Part shown: positions 40,084 to 48,781 of the stretch, piece after piece
Layout: the number at the start of each line of letters is the position of its first letter
Position numbering within the stretch: the stretch's first letter is position 1
DNA from: Bog-756 sp963812885
Lineage (GTDB): Bacteria > Actinomycetota > Acidimicrobiia > Acidimicrobiales > RAAP-2
Reading direction: 5' to 3'
DNA: 64,000 bases
NCBI GenBank assembly: GCA_963812885.1
Contig: CAWEWZ010000011.1
Location: forward strand, 372,001-436,000
Notes under the pieces: model-generated
The model's input: the letters and a program-made list of their open reading frames with translations, nothing else
Database searches by the model: none
Told to the model about the DNA's origin: nothing
Translations under genes and position numbers: made by a program

Positions 40084-41055
40084 CTACACCAGCTGGCTCT
40101 TCACCAGCGCCATGTCGGCCTCGACCATCATCTGCACGAGCGCCGGGAAGTCGACGTCGCGGTGCCAACCGAGGATCTTCTCGGCCCGGGACGGGTTCCC
40201 GACCAGGAGGTCGACCTCGGCCGGCCGGAGGAAGCGCTCGTCGATGAACACGTGCTGCTCCCAATCGAGGCCCACGGCAGAGAACGCCAGCTCCACCAGT
40301 TCCTTCACCGAGTGGGTCTCGCCGGTGGCCACCACGTAGTCGTCGGGCTGGTCCTGCTGGAGCATCAACCACATGGCCCGCACGTAGTCGGCGGCAAACC
40401 CCCAGTCGCGCTGGGCGTCGAGATTGCCGAGGGCCAGCTTCTCGTCGATCCCCGCCTTGATCCGGGCCACGCCGTGGGTCACCTTGCGGGTCACGAACTC
40501 GAGGCCCCGCCTCGGCGACTCGTGGTTGAAGAGGATGCCCGACGACGCGTGGAGCCCATAGCTCTCGCGGTAGTTGACGGTGATCCAGTGGCCGTAGACC
40601 TTGGCCACCCCGTAGGGACTGCGGGGATAGAAGGGGGTCGACTCCTTCTGCGGCACCTCGAGGACCTTGCCGAACATCTCCGACGAGCTGGCCTGGTAGA
40701 AGCGGATCTCCGGATCGACGATCCGGATGGCGTCGAGCACCCGGGTCACGCCGAGGGCGGTGGTCTCCCCGGTGAGCACCGGCTGGCTCCACGATGTCTG
40801 CACGAAGGACTGGGCGGCCAGGTTGTAGACCTCGGTCGGGTGGTTGTCCCGGAGGATGTTGATCATCGACACTTCGTCGAGGAGGTCGCCGGCGACCAGG
40901 GTGATCTGGTCCTGGATGTGGGCGATCCGCTCGAAGTTGAGCGTGCTCGACCGCCTGACCATCCCGCAGACCTCATAGCCCTGGCCGAGCAGGAATTCGG
41001 CCAGATAGGAACCGTCCTGGCCGGTGATGCCGGTGATCAGTGCTCGTTTCGCCAT
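40084..41055 (-). CDS. gmd: GDP-mannose 4,6-dehydratase
   Basis: 323-aa extended short-chain dehydrogenase that converts GDP-mannose to GDP-4-keto-6-deoxymannose, the precursor of fucose, rhamnose-type and related sugars for surface glycans. The NADP-binding GITGQDGSYLAEFLLGQGY is at the N-terminus, the catalytic SSSEMFGK and SPYGVAKVYGHW (Tyr and Lys) follow, and FNHESPRRGLEFVTRK is diagnostic of the family. Its stop lies 9 bases from the ccdA start. A glycosyltransferase is encoded nearby on the other strand. Confidence 0.96.
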   Translation of the reverse strand: MAKRALITGITGQDGSYLAEFLLGQGYEVCGMVRRSSTLNFERIAHIQDQITLVAGDLLDEVSMINILRDNHPTEVYNLAAQSFVQTSWSQPVLTGETTALGVTRVLDAIRIVDPEIRFYQASSSEMFGKVLEVPQKESTPFYPRSPYGVAKVYGHWITVNYRESYGLHASSGILFNHESPRRGLEFVTRKVTHGVARIKAGIDEKLALGNLDAQRDWGFAADYVRAMWLMLQQDQPDDYVVATGETHSVKELVELAFSAVGLDWEQHVFIDERFLRPAEVDLLVGNPSRAEKILGWHRDVDFPALVQMMVEADMALVKSQLV

Positions 41056-41981
41056 TCAGGAGCTCCTCGGGTCTCGGTGGGTGTCCGGTGTCTTCGATGG
41101 CCACCTGCCAGGCCGGCGGCCGCTTCTCGATGAATGCGGCGATCCCCTCGGCGGCTTCGGCTGTCTGGCTGGTCACCGTCAGCATGGCATGGAGGTAGGG
41201 CAGTGCCTCGGTCGCCGCTGAATCCAGCACAGCGTAGAACGATTCGCGACCCATTCTCATCACGCCCGGAGGTTTCGAAGCCAGGATCGGCGGCCATCTC
41301 GGCCACCTCGGCGTCGAGCCGGTCGTGGGGCACCACCTTGGTGACGAAGCCGATCCGCTCGGCCTCCTCGGCCCCCACCACCCGGCTGGTCAGCATCAGC
41401 TCGAGCGCCTTCTTCGGGGGCATCGACCGCAGCATGGGGACGGTCACCATGTAGGGCCAGAGACCCACGTTCAGCTCCGGTGCCCCGAACCGGGCCCGCT
41501 CCGAGGCGATGACCATGTCGCAGGCCAGGGCCAGGCCGAACCCGCCGGCCATGGCCCATCCCTGCACCCGGGCGATGGTGGGTTTGCCCAGGTGCCACAT
41601 CTCCTCGAACAGTTCGGCCAGCCAGCCCCGGGCCAGGTGGTGACTGGCGTACTCGTCGGATCCGTCGGATCCGTCGGCGCCGACGGCGGGGTCGGCGGGA
41701 TCGCGGGGGACCATGCCGGTCAGGTCGGCTCCGGCGCAGAAGGCCTGGTCGCCGGCGCCGGTCAGCACGACCACCCGAACCGCGGGGTCGGCCTTGGCCC
41801 GGGCCACCTCCTCGGCGCAGCCCGCCGATGACCTCCCAGGTCATGGCGTTGCGCCGCTCGGGCCGGTTGATGGTCAGGGTCAGGACGGGGCCCCGCCGCT
41901 CGGCCAGGAGATCCGTGTCGGAGTCGTTTCCTGCGGTTCGGTCGGTTCCTGCGGTTCGGTCGGTTCCTGCGGTTCGGTCAC
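41056..41981 (-). CDS. Enoyl-CoA hydratase/isomerase family protein (several frameshifts)
   Basis: About 307 aa if corrected. The crotonase fold is clear: LTINRPERRNAMTW, oxyanion residues in FCAGADLTG and WAMAGGFGLALACDM, and FGAPELNVGLWP. It probably hydrates or isomerises acyl-CoA esters. The gene reads in pieces, with extra bases near 41827 and 41272 (GATCCTGG). A further shift near the end is needed to reach the TGA just before gmd, and one near the start is needed if the GTG at 41981 is used. That start begins three 18-base repeats coding TEPQEP. Both ends are therefore tentative. Confidence 0.8.
41928..41981 (-). repeat. 18-base tandem repeat, three units, at a start codon
   Basis: Three copies of TTCCTGCGGTTCGGTCGG (plus strand) span 41928-41981. 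The last unit contains the likely GTG start of the crotonase gene, so the repeat encodes TEPQEP-type hexapeptides in the N-terminal tail. Confidence 0.92.
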
Positions 41982-42030
41982 CGGACGACGCTAACCCGTG
42001 TGCCCGGCTGTTGTCCGTGAGGGTCGCGGC

Positions 42031-43143
42031 TTGGACGGTGACCACTACGGTGACGCCATTCCGACCGCAGCCATCCTCTCCTTCCGCCTCGGCGGCTCCG
42101 ACGGGGTCTCCATCGAGGCCGCCAAATGGCAGTGGGCCCTGGGCAGGCTCGGGTTCACCACCGTCACCGTGGCCGGTGACGGACCGGTCGACCGGTTGCT
42201 CGACGGGCTGGCCATCGGAGCTGCCGAAGGGCCGGACCGGCCGAGCCCTGGCCGCGGCACTCGACGATGCCGACCTGGTGGTGGTCGAGAACCTGTGTTC
42301 CCTCCCGCTCAACCCCGAGGCCGCAGCCCAGGTGGCGTCGGTCCTCGCCGGTCGGCCGGCCATCCTCCACCATCACGATCTTCCGTGGCAGCGGGAGCAG
42401 TTCCTCGACAACCCGCCCCCACCGGACGATCGGCGCTGGAGTCACGTGACCATCAACGAACTGAGTCGGCACCAACTGGCCGAACACGGCATCGGCGCCA
42501 CCACCGTGTACAACACCTTCGCCGTGCCCAGCCCGGCCGGCCAACCGGCCCGGCGGGCTCGACCGCCACAGGCGACGGGGGTGGCAGGGACGACGAACGC
42601 CGACGGTGGCTGCGCGGCGCGCTCGGCATCGGGGACGAGCAGCGGCTGGTGCTCCAGCCCACCCGGGCCATCCCGCGCAAGAACGTGGCCGCCGGCATCA
42701 CCGTGGCCACTGAGCTCGAAGCGGTCTACTGGCTGCTGGGTCCGGCCGAGGACGGGTTCGGACCCGAGCTCGACGTCCTGGTGGCCGGGGCGGGGTGCCC
42801 GGTCGTCCTGGGCACGCCGGGAGACTCAGCCGGCACCACGGTCCACGACGCCTATCGGGCCTGCGACGTGGTCGTCCTGCCTTCCACCTGGGAGGGCTTC
42901 GGCAATCCGACCATCGAGTCGGTCGTCCACCGGCGCCCATTGGCCATCGGCTCCTACCCGGTGGCGGCCGAGCTCGCCGCCTTCGGCTTCGACTGGTTCT
43001 CCCTGTCCGAGACCGACCGGCTCCGCACATGGCTGGACGCTCCCGATCCCGCCCTGTTGGACGGCAACCTCGCCGTGGCGGCGGCCCATTTCTCGCTCGA
43101 CGACCTGCCCGACAGGATCGCCGCCGTGCTCCCCGAGATCTGA
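42031..43143 (+). CDS. Glycosyltransferase family 4-like protein (two frameshifts)
   Basis: About 370 aa. The N-terminal half reads AILSFRLGGSDGVSIEAAKWQWALGRLGF, then LVVVENLCSLPLNPEAA, LHHHDLPWQREQF and THVTINELS-like SHVTINELSRHQLAEHGI. The C-terminal half has RAIPRKNVAAGI and the nucleotide-sugar site DVVVLPSTWEGFGNPTIESV, typical of GT-B enzymes. An extra base near 42235 and a missing base near 42563 (five-G run) break it; the frame returns to the original after the second. The start is uncertain; I use the TTG at 42031. Together with gmd it suggests local glycan synthesis. Confidence 0.8.
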   Translation: MDGDHYGDAIPTAAILSFRLGGSDGVSIEAAKWQWALGRLGFTTVTVAGDGPVDRLLDGLAIGAAEGPDRPSPGRGTRRCRPGGGREPVFPPAQPRGRSPGGVGPRRSAGHPPPSRSSVAAGAVPRQPAPTGRSALESRDHQRTESAPTGRTRHRRHHRVQHLRRAQPGRPTGPAGSTATGDGGGRDDERRRWLRGALGIGDEQRLVLQPTRAIPRKNVAAGITVATELEAVYWLLGPAEDGFGPELDVLVAGAGCPVVLGTPGDSAGTTVHDAYRACDVVVLPSTWEGFGNPTIESVVHRRPLAIGSYPVAAELAAFGFDWFSLSETDRLRTWLDAPDPALLDGNLAVAAAHFSLDDLPDRIAAVLPEI

Positions 43144-43225
43144 GCATCGTCCGGTGGCGACCGACGGCTCCGGTGACCGGCCGACCGCCGACGGCCCCGG
43201 TGACCGGGGCCGACCCCCGAGTACC

Positions 43226-43957
43226 ATGACCGGGATGAGCGGAGCCCTGACGGCGGACGAGACACCGCAGACCGATCCCGGCCCCGGTCAGGCCTCCGGT
43301 CAGGCCGTCCCGAGCGGGCGGCGACTGACCGCAGACGCCCGGCGGCGGCAACTGTTCGAGGTCGCCCTCTCCCTCTTCGCCGAGCACGGCTATGCGGCCA
43401 CCACCATGGACGACATCGCCGAGTCGGCCGGCGTGACCAAACCCCTCGTGTACCAACATTTCGAATCGAAGCGGGCGCTCTACCTCGAGCTCATGGACGT
43501 GGTCTCGCGGGAGCTGGTGACCCGCATCGTCGAGGCCACGGCCACCGCCTCCGGCCCCCGACAGCAGGTCGAACTGGGCTTTGCCGCCTACTTCGAGCTG
43601 ATGACCGACAACGAGCCCGCCTTCCGTCTCCTCTACGGCCGTGACGCCCCTGACGACTTCGAGCTCGGTGCTGCCCTGCGCCGGGTCGAGGAGACCATCG
43701 CCGAGGCCATCGATCCGTTGATCGACGCCGGCCTCGACCCCGAGCACCGCCTCCTCCTGGCCCATGCCGTGGTCGGCATGGCCGAGGGGGCCAGCCGGCA
43801 CTGGCTGGATTCCAACCGCCGCCAGAACGATGCCGGCGGCGGCCCGGGCGACGGGGGGGCCGCCTCGGTCGAAGGGCGTCGGGCCGAGGCCGCCCGGCTG
43901 GCCACCCGCCTCGCCGATTTCGCCTGGGCCGGGCTGCGCCAGGTCCATCGCATCTGA
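43226..43957 (+). CDS. TetR-family transcriptional regulator
   Basis: 243-aa repressor-type regulator. After a variable 30-residue tail comes the helix-turn-helix RRRQLFEVALSLFAEHGYAATTMDDIAESAGVTKPLVYQHFESKRALY, then an all-helical ligand domain (FAAYFELMTDNEPAFRLLYGR). The effector is unknown. Upstream, 43160-43215 carries imperfect copies of CGACGGCNCCGGTGACCGG that might include its operator. It is convergent with the anti-sigma gene. Confidence 0.92.
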   Translation: MTGMSGALTADETPQTDPGPGQASGQAVPSGRRLTADARRRQLFEVALSLFAEHGYAATTMDDIAESAGVTKPLVYQHFESKRALYLELMDVVSRELVTRIVEATATASGPRQQVELGFAAYFELMTDNEPAFRLLYGRDAPDDFELGAALRRVEETIAEAIDPLIDAGLDPEHRLLLAHAVVGMAEGASRHWLDSNRRQNDAGGGPGDGGAASVEGRRAEAARLATRLADFAWAGLRQVHRI

Positions 43958-43984
43958 GCTCGACCGGTCCGCCTCCGACGCAGC

Positions 43985-44842
43985 CTAGGCGGTGACCTCG
44001 CCGGACGCCACCGGTGGTATGGCTGGGCCGGACCACACCTCCGGCATGCTCGGCCGTGATGGCGAAGGCACTGACCGGCGCGTTGCCGGCCACGCTGAAG
44101 GGGACCACCCGCGGCTTCGATCCCATCAGGCCGAGCGAGATGGTCCGGCTTCCGATCACCCCCCAGAGCTGGTAGGTCTCGTCGGCCGGAAGGGACGACA
44201 ATCCCCCTGCCTCCACGAAGCCGGTTCCCGATCTGGTCAGGATCACGGTGACCTTGCCGACTGCCGTCGTCCCCGTCGACGGCGCCCGGAGGAGGACCTG
44301 CTTGGTGGAGGGGGCATCGAGGGCCGCCTGCTCGGCCCGGGTGAGGGGTGTCGAGCCCTGGAGGGCGCTCACCTGATGGTTGAGGTGGTCGACGCTCACG
44401 CCAAGCGCCACCGCGGCCACCGCCGCGGCTGCCCCCACGATCAACGCGGCCCTGACGGCCGTCCGGCCCCGCCTGCTCCCAGAACCAATGGGGATGACGT
44501 CCCCCTCCGTTGCCGGCGGCCGGGTCCGTCACCTCGCCCCACCGGGTCGACGCGGGCGGGTTCCTCCTCGAGCCGCTTGGCCAATCGCTCCCACGAGGGC
44601 GGGGCCGACCCGTCGAGCCGGCTGGCGATCCCGCTCCACAGCTCCGCCGGGGACGCTCCTCCCGAGTTGGCCAGCAACCCGGCCACCTCGTGGTGCTGGG
44701 CCACCTCCATCGAACACCGCACGCACTCGCCGAGATGCCGCTCCACCATCGCCGCCGTCTCGGGGTCCACGGCGTCGAGGGCGTAGACGCCCAGCAATTC
44801 CTGGATCTCCTCGTGGGTGGGTTCGGTCTCGTGGGTGCTCAC
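43985..44842 (-). CDS. rskA: Anti-sigma factor RskA-like (two frameshifts)
   Basis: About 285 aa. The N-terminal zinc-associated anti-sigma domain has H36, C40 and C43 (ERHLGECVRC); a helix follows (ALIVGAAAAVAAVALGVSV), then an extracytoplasmic RskA-type domain (LTRSGTGFVEAGGLSSLPADETYQLWGV). It holds the sigma factor inactive until regulated proteolysis. Its ATG overlaps the sigma factor stop as ATGA. One shift lies near 44525, before the GDVIPIGSGSRRGRTAV stretch, and an extra C near 44028 precedes the natural end IPPVASGEVTA. Confidence 0.88.
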
Positions 44843-45420
44843 GACTCTGCTCCTGCCGGCTTCACTCCGAGTTCGGCCAAGTTGATCCGGAGCCGGCCCA
44901 GCCCGGACCGGATACGGCTCTTGACCGTTCCCTCGGGCTCGTCGAGGATCTGCGCCACCTCCCGGTAGGTGTTGCCTCCAAAGTAGGCCAGCAGGATGGG
45001 CCGGCGGAGGTCATCGGGCAGTGCACCGAGCGCGGCTTTCACCTGGTCGGCGACGGCCATGTCCCACACCTCGTGATCGATGTCGTAGCCGGCGGTGGCC
45101 GTCTCTCGCGACGTGCGCTCCTCACGCGCCCGCCGGGCCTCCTCGGAACGCACGAAGTCGACCGACTTCCCGTGGGTGCGGGCCAGCAGGTAGGAGCGCA
45201 GGGTGCCGCGCTGGGGATCGAACTTCTCGGGTTGCTTCCACAGATCGAGGAAGATCTCCTGGGTGATCTCCTCGGCCGGAGGGTCGCTGCGCAGGATCCG
45301 GCGGGCCAGCGCGTGCACGGCACCGCCGTGGCGCCGGTAGATCTCGGCCAGCGCAGGCTCATGCCAACGACCGACGGCCACCACCAATTTGGCGTCGCTC
45401 GCCTGCTCCAGTTCGATCAC
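44839..45420 (-). CDS. sigK: ECF RNA polymerase sigma factor, SigK-like
   Basis: 193-aa group IV sigma factor. Region 2 is AVHALARRILRSDPPAEEITQEIFLDLW and region 4 is LRRPILLAYFGGNTYREVAQILDEPEGTVKSRI. Coupled translation with an RskA-type anti-sigma gene identifies the SigK/RskA module. ATG at 45420. The 142 bases between it and the divergent di-iron gene contain six 12-base repeats, the place where its own promoter should be. Confidence 0.92.
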   Translation of the reverse strand: MIELEQASDAKLVVAVGRWHEPALAEIYRRHGGAVHALARRILRSDPPAEEITQEIFLDLWKQPEKFDPQRGTLRSYLLARTHGKSVDFVRSEEARRAREERTSRETATAGYDIDHEVWDMAVADQVKAALGALPDDLRRPILLAYFGGNTYREVAQILDEPEGTVKSRIRSGLGRLRINLAELGVKPAGAES

Positions 45421-45448
45421 CTCACTGTATTCGGCGCCGACCGCTCCG

Positions 45449-45520
45449 CCGGATGACCAGCCGGATGACCTGCCGGATGACCAGCCGGATGACGGGCAGG
45501 ATGACCAGCCGGGTGACCGG
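45449..45520. repeat. 12-base tandem repeat, six units, in a divergent promoter region
   Basis: Six consecutive 12-base units, consensus CCGGATGACCAG, fill 45449-45520 between the divergently read sigK and di-iron protein genes. Units 1 and 3 are identical; the others differ by one to three bases, the last by two. Because the period is a multiple of three the region stays open in several frames, which I do not take as coding. Confidence 0.93.
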
Positions 45521-45562
45521 CAGACGGCTCATCCCGAATCCGGCCGGCGACGAACACCTGTC

Positions 45563-46342
45563 ATGACCTTCGATATGACCAACTACCAACGGCTTTCGGC
45601 GAAGCTCGAGGTCGAGGACATCGATTTCGACACGTTCCGCCAGCAACCTCTCGGCCAGGAGGCCCTCCGGTGCCTCCGCTACATGCACGACGTGGAGAAC
45701 CACACGGTCTGCTATCTCCGCGACGTGCTCGTCACCCGCGCCCACCGCGATCCCGAGGTGACGTCGTTCCTCACCCTGTGGAACTACGAGGAGTTCTGGC
45801 ACGGGGAGGCCATCGCCGCCATTCTGGCCGCCCACGACGAGCCGTCTGGGAAGGGAAGGATCGCCGCGCTCCGCCAGCGGCTCCCGAGAGGGGACGCCTG
45901 GAAGCCGATCACCTTCCAGCTGGCATCGAGGATCACGCCCCATCTCACCGCAGTGCACATGACCTGGGGCGCGGTCAACGAGTGGACCACCCAGGCGGCC
46001 TACGCGCGGCTGGCCAAGCTGGCCGGCCACCCGACGCTGAGCGAGCTCCTCCGGCGGATCATGAAGCAGGAAGGCCGCCACATCGACTTCTACGCCGCCC
46101 AGGCCAAGTCGAGGCTGGCCGACAGCCGGGCCGCCCAACGCCTCACCCGTTGGGCCCTGACCCACTTCTGGGCCCCGGTGGGCAGTGGCGTGCTGCCCGA
46201 CCAGGAGGTCGCCTTCCTGAGCACGTACCTGTTCGGGGACCCCGACGGGGTGGCCATGGCCGACCGCATCGATCGACGGGTCGACCGCCTCCCCGGCCTC
46301 GAGGGGTTGAATCTCCTGCGGGGCGCGGTGTCAGCCGCCTGA
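45563..46342 (+). CDS. Ferritin-like di-iron protein of unknown function
   Basis: 259-aa soluble helical protein. The four-helix di-iron ligand set is complete: E45 (DVENHT), E77XXH80 (EEFWH), E140 (AVNEWTT) and E170XXH173 (QEGRHIDFY). This arrangement is that of acyl-ACP desaturases and AurF-like or related di-iron oxidases. I cannot assign a substrate. The ATG at 45563 is chosen because the upstream open frame is only the 12-base repeat. It is divergent from sigK, so it may belong to that regulon, and is followed by DUF4395. Confidence 0.8.
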   Translation: MTFDMTNYQRLSAKLEVEDIDFDTFRQQPLGQEALRCLRYMHDVENHTVCYLRDVLVTRAHRDPEVTSFLTLWNYEEFWHGEAIAAILAAHDEPSGKGRIAALRQRLPRGDAWKPITFQLASRITPHLTAVHMTWGAVNEWTTQAAYARLAKLAGHPTLSELLRRIMKQEGRHIDFYAAQAKSRLADSRAAQRLTRWALTHFWAPVGSGVLPDQEVAFLSTYLFGDPDGVAMADRIDRRVDRLPGLEGLNLLRGAVSAA

Positions 46343-46448
46343 GCCCGTTGGGCGGGCGTTGGGACTGGATGGGCGTGGATGGGACGCCGGTCAGCGGTCG
46401 AAAGTCATGGTGGCCGCCGGTGCTAAAAGCCGATACAGCCGGTAAACT

Positions 46449-46955
46449 ATGTGGGTGTTCAGCTTCCCAAATCCGGTCAACGAGTACGCGGCCAGGACGG
46501 TGGCTGCCGGCGTCCTGGTCATGGCTGTGGCGGCCATCGCCTTCCAGCAGCCATGGATCCTGGTGCCGTTGGCCTACGGGTTCTGGGCCCGGGTGCTGAC
46601 CGGCCCGAGGCTGAGCCCGCTCGGCCAATTGGCCACCCGGGTCATCGCTCCCCGACTCCCATGGGGCCCGAAGATGGTGCCCGGGCCACCCAAGCGCTTC
46701 GCCCAAGCCATGGGGGTCGCCTTCTCGACCACGGCCCTGGTGCTGTGGTTCGGGTTCCATCTTGCCGCCGCCACCTGGGTGGTCGTGGCGCTGCTGGCCA
46801 CTGCCGCCCTCCTCGAGTCGGCCTTCGCCATCTGCCTGGGCTGCATCGTCTTCGGCTACCTGATGAAGGTCGGGGTGGTCCCCGAAGAGGTGTGCGAGGC
46901 CTGCGTCGACATCTCGCGGCGCCACCCAACGGCCTCGGTCGGCCATACCGGCTGA
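46449..46955 (+). CDS. DUF4395 family membrane protein
   Basis: 168-aa integral membrane protein with about four helices (ARTVAAGVLVMAVAAIAF, WILVPLAYGFWARVL, VAFSTTALVLWFGFHLAAATWVVVALLATAALLE, ICLGCIVFGYLM). Conserved DUF4395 features are FPNPVNEYAARTVA, GPRLSPLGQLATRV and the cysteines near the last helix (CLGC and CEAC). In other actinobacteria the family sits with thioredoxin-like and sulfur-transfer genes, suggesting a redox role; that is recalled context, not shown here. It lies 106 bases after the di-iron gene. Confidence 0.88.
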   Translation: MWVFSFPNPVNEYAARTVAAGVLVMAVAAIAFQQPWILVPLAYGFWARVLTGPRLSPLGQLATRVIAPRLPWGPKMVPGPPKRFAQAMGVAFSTTALVLWFGFHLAAATWVVVALLATAALLESAFAICLGCIVFGYLMKVGVVPEEVCEACVDISRRHPTASVGHTG

Positions 46956-47069
46956 GGGAGCCGGCGCGCTCATTTCGTCTCCGGGGGACCCGGGCCCCGG
47001 GATCCGGTCCCCGCTGAATCCGGCTCCGCTGGACCGGCTGGCTCGCCGGCGTCGTGTTTCTGCGCTGTC

Positions 47070-47149
47070 TTTCATGCTGTCTTTCATGCCGGTTTCATGC
47101 TGGCTTTCATGCTGGCTTTTCATGCCGGCTTTTCATGCCCACTTTCATG
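47070..47149. repeat. Seven-copy TTTCATG tandem array
   Basis: TTTCATG occurs seven times with starts at 47070, 47082, 47093, 47105, 47118, 47131 and 47143, spacing 11-13 bases, separated by short C/G-rich spacers (mostly GCYGGC or GCTGTC). It ends 51 bases before the start of the DUF222-HNH gene. On the other strand the unit reads CATGAAAGCCRG. Confidence 0.92.
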
Positions 47150-47200
47150 CCGTCTCGTGCTCCCTGAACGAGTGTCACACCGCCCGGGCAGGATGGGGGC

Positions 47201-48686
47201 ATGGCGGATCGGACCTCCACAGCGCAGTCGGGCCGGCGACCGGCCGGCCGACCCGGTGCCGGCGCCCCTCCCGTTGTTGACCCTCCCGATGCCGGCGCCC
47301 TGCTGGCGGCCATCGAGGTGGTGGCCTCGTTCGTCTCGACCTGTGAGGCGGCCCGCTACGACGGAGACGACGCCGCCTCGCTGGTGGCCGCCTTCTCCCG
47401 GGGCAAGCGGTTGTGCGCCGCCGGGGAGACCCTGGTGGCGGCCCGGGCCGCCGAGTGCCACGCCCATCTGTCCCTCGGCCACCGGTCCCCGGCCGACTGG
47501 CTGGCCGCCGTCACCGGGGCCTCGGTGGGCGAGGCGGCCGACGTCCTGAAGGTGGGTGAGGCCCTCCCCTCCCAGCCCGGGGTGGAGGCGGCCCTGCGGG
47601 GCGGGAAGCTCACCCCGTCCCGGGCCAAGCTGGTGACCGGGGCGGTCAGGCGCAACCCGCAGAAGGAAGCCGAGTTGGTGCGGGGGGCCGAGGCCGACAC
47701 CTTCCGCCAACTGAAGGACCGGTGCCTGCGGGCCCGGGCCGAGGGCCGCCGGGCCGAGGACGCCGACGCCGCCCACGCCGCCGTGCACGCCGCCCGGCGG
47801 TGCCGCACCTGGACCGACGAGGAGGGGGCCTTCCGCCTCGACGCCCTCCTCACCCCCGAGGCCGGCGCCTCCCTCCTGGCCTCGCTCACCCGCCAGTCCG
47901 ACCGCTTCTTCCGGGCCTCCCGCACGGCCGGGGTCCACGAGCCAAGTGAGGCCTATGCGGCCGACGCCCTGGTGGCCCTGGTCACCGGGCGCGGCCTCCT
48001 GCCCGCTTCCCGGTCCGGGGCTGGCCCGAAGGGCGACAACCCCAAGGGCGGCGATCCCAAGGGCGGTGATCCCAAGGGCGGACTGCCGGGGCGGCTGCCG
48101 GGGCGGGTGCTCGGGTCCCCCCGAGCCCCGGGCCATGGTCCAGGTCCGGGTGGACCTGGCCGCCCTGCGCCGGGGGTCGGTGGCCAACGGGGAGACCTGT
48201 GAGATCCCCGGCGTCGGCCCCGTCTCGGTGCGGACGGCCACCGAGCTGATGGGGGACGCCTGGGTCGACCTCATCGTCTCCGACGGGGTGGACGTGACCA
48301 CCATCTGCCGGATGGGCCGCTCCCTGCCCACCCCGCTGCGCACCGCCCTGGTGGAACGGGACCGCTGCTGTGTGGCCCCGGGCTGTGATGCCACCCGGGG
48401 CCTCGAGATCGACCACTGGCAGGTCGACCACGCCGCCGGGGGGCCGCTGTCCATGGACAACCTGGCCCGGCTGTGCCGCTACCACCACTACCTGCGCACC
48501 CACCAGGGCTTCGTCCTGGCCGGGGGGCCGGGGCAGTGGACCTTCGAACCACCCGAGCACCCCAAGGCCCGCCGGACCCCGGGCCGCCGGATCCCGGGCC
48601 GCAAGTCGAGGGCGGGGCCGACCAAGGGCCCGGCCGTTTCCTCCCCGGGGTCCACCGACCCGCCGCTGTTCACCGTCGAGGAGTGA
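47201..48686 (+). CDS. DUF222 and HNH endonuclease-domain protein, 13E12 type (one frameshift)
   Basis: About 494 aa after correction. The N-terminal DUF222 domain (about 30-260: SFVSTCEAARYDGDDAASLVAAFSRGKRLCAAGE) and C-terminal HNH nuclease (RDRCCVAPGCDATRGLEIDHWQVDHAAGGPLSMDNLARLCRYHHYLR, with paired Cys and His) match the REP13E12 family of actinobacteria, which is often repeated per genome. A 15-base repeat at 48025-48084 encodes PKGGD units in the linker. An extra base near 48118 (six-C run) breaks it. ATG at 47201; the TTTCATG array is immediately upstream. The biological role is unclear; homologues are often called mobile-element-associated. Confidence 0.87.
48025..48084 (+). repeat. 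15-base coding repeat, PKGGD linker
   Basis: Four 15-base units CCCAAGGGCGGYGAY lie in frame within the linker of the HNH protein, coding for PKGDN, PKGGD, PKGGD and PKGGL. Confidence 0.85.
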
Positions 48687-48781
48687 GACGGCGGGGTCAC
48701 CGCCGCGAACGCACTCGGGGATCACGGCGGCACCGTCCCGTGGAGGGGGGCGGCGGACAGCCCGACTGCCTCACCAGCGTC

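Noticed and set aside
45421..45562. N-terminal extension of the di-iron protein through the 12-base repeats
   Set aside because: The frame is open only because the repeat period is 12; it would encode PDDQ repeats, and the ATG at 45563 gives the normal start of the helical domain.
47070..47149. CRISPR-like array
   Set aside because: Repeat cores are 7 bases and spacers about 5 bases; no 25-40 base direct repeats and no cas genes anywhere in the window.
47201..48686. Insertion sequence or mobile island around the 13E12-type HNH gene
   Set aside because: No terminal inverted repeats, target-site duplication, integrase or tRNA attachment site flank it; neighbours look like ordinary chromosome.
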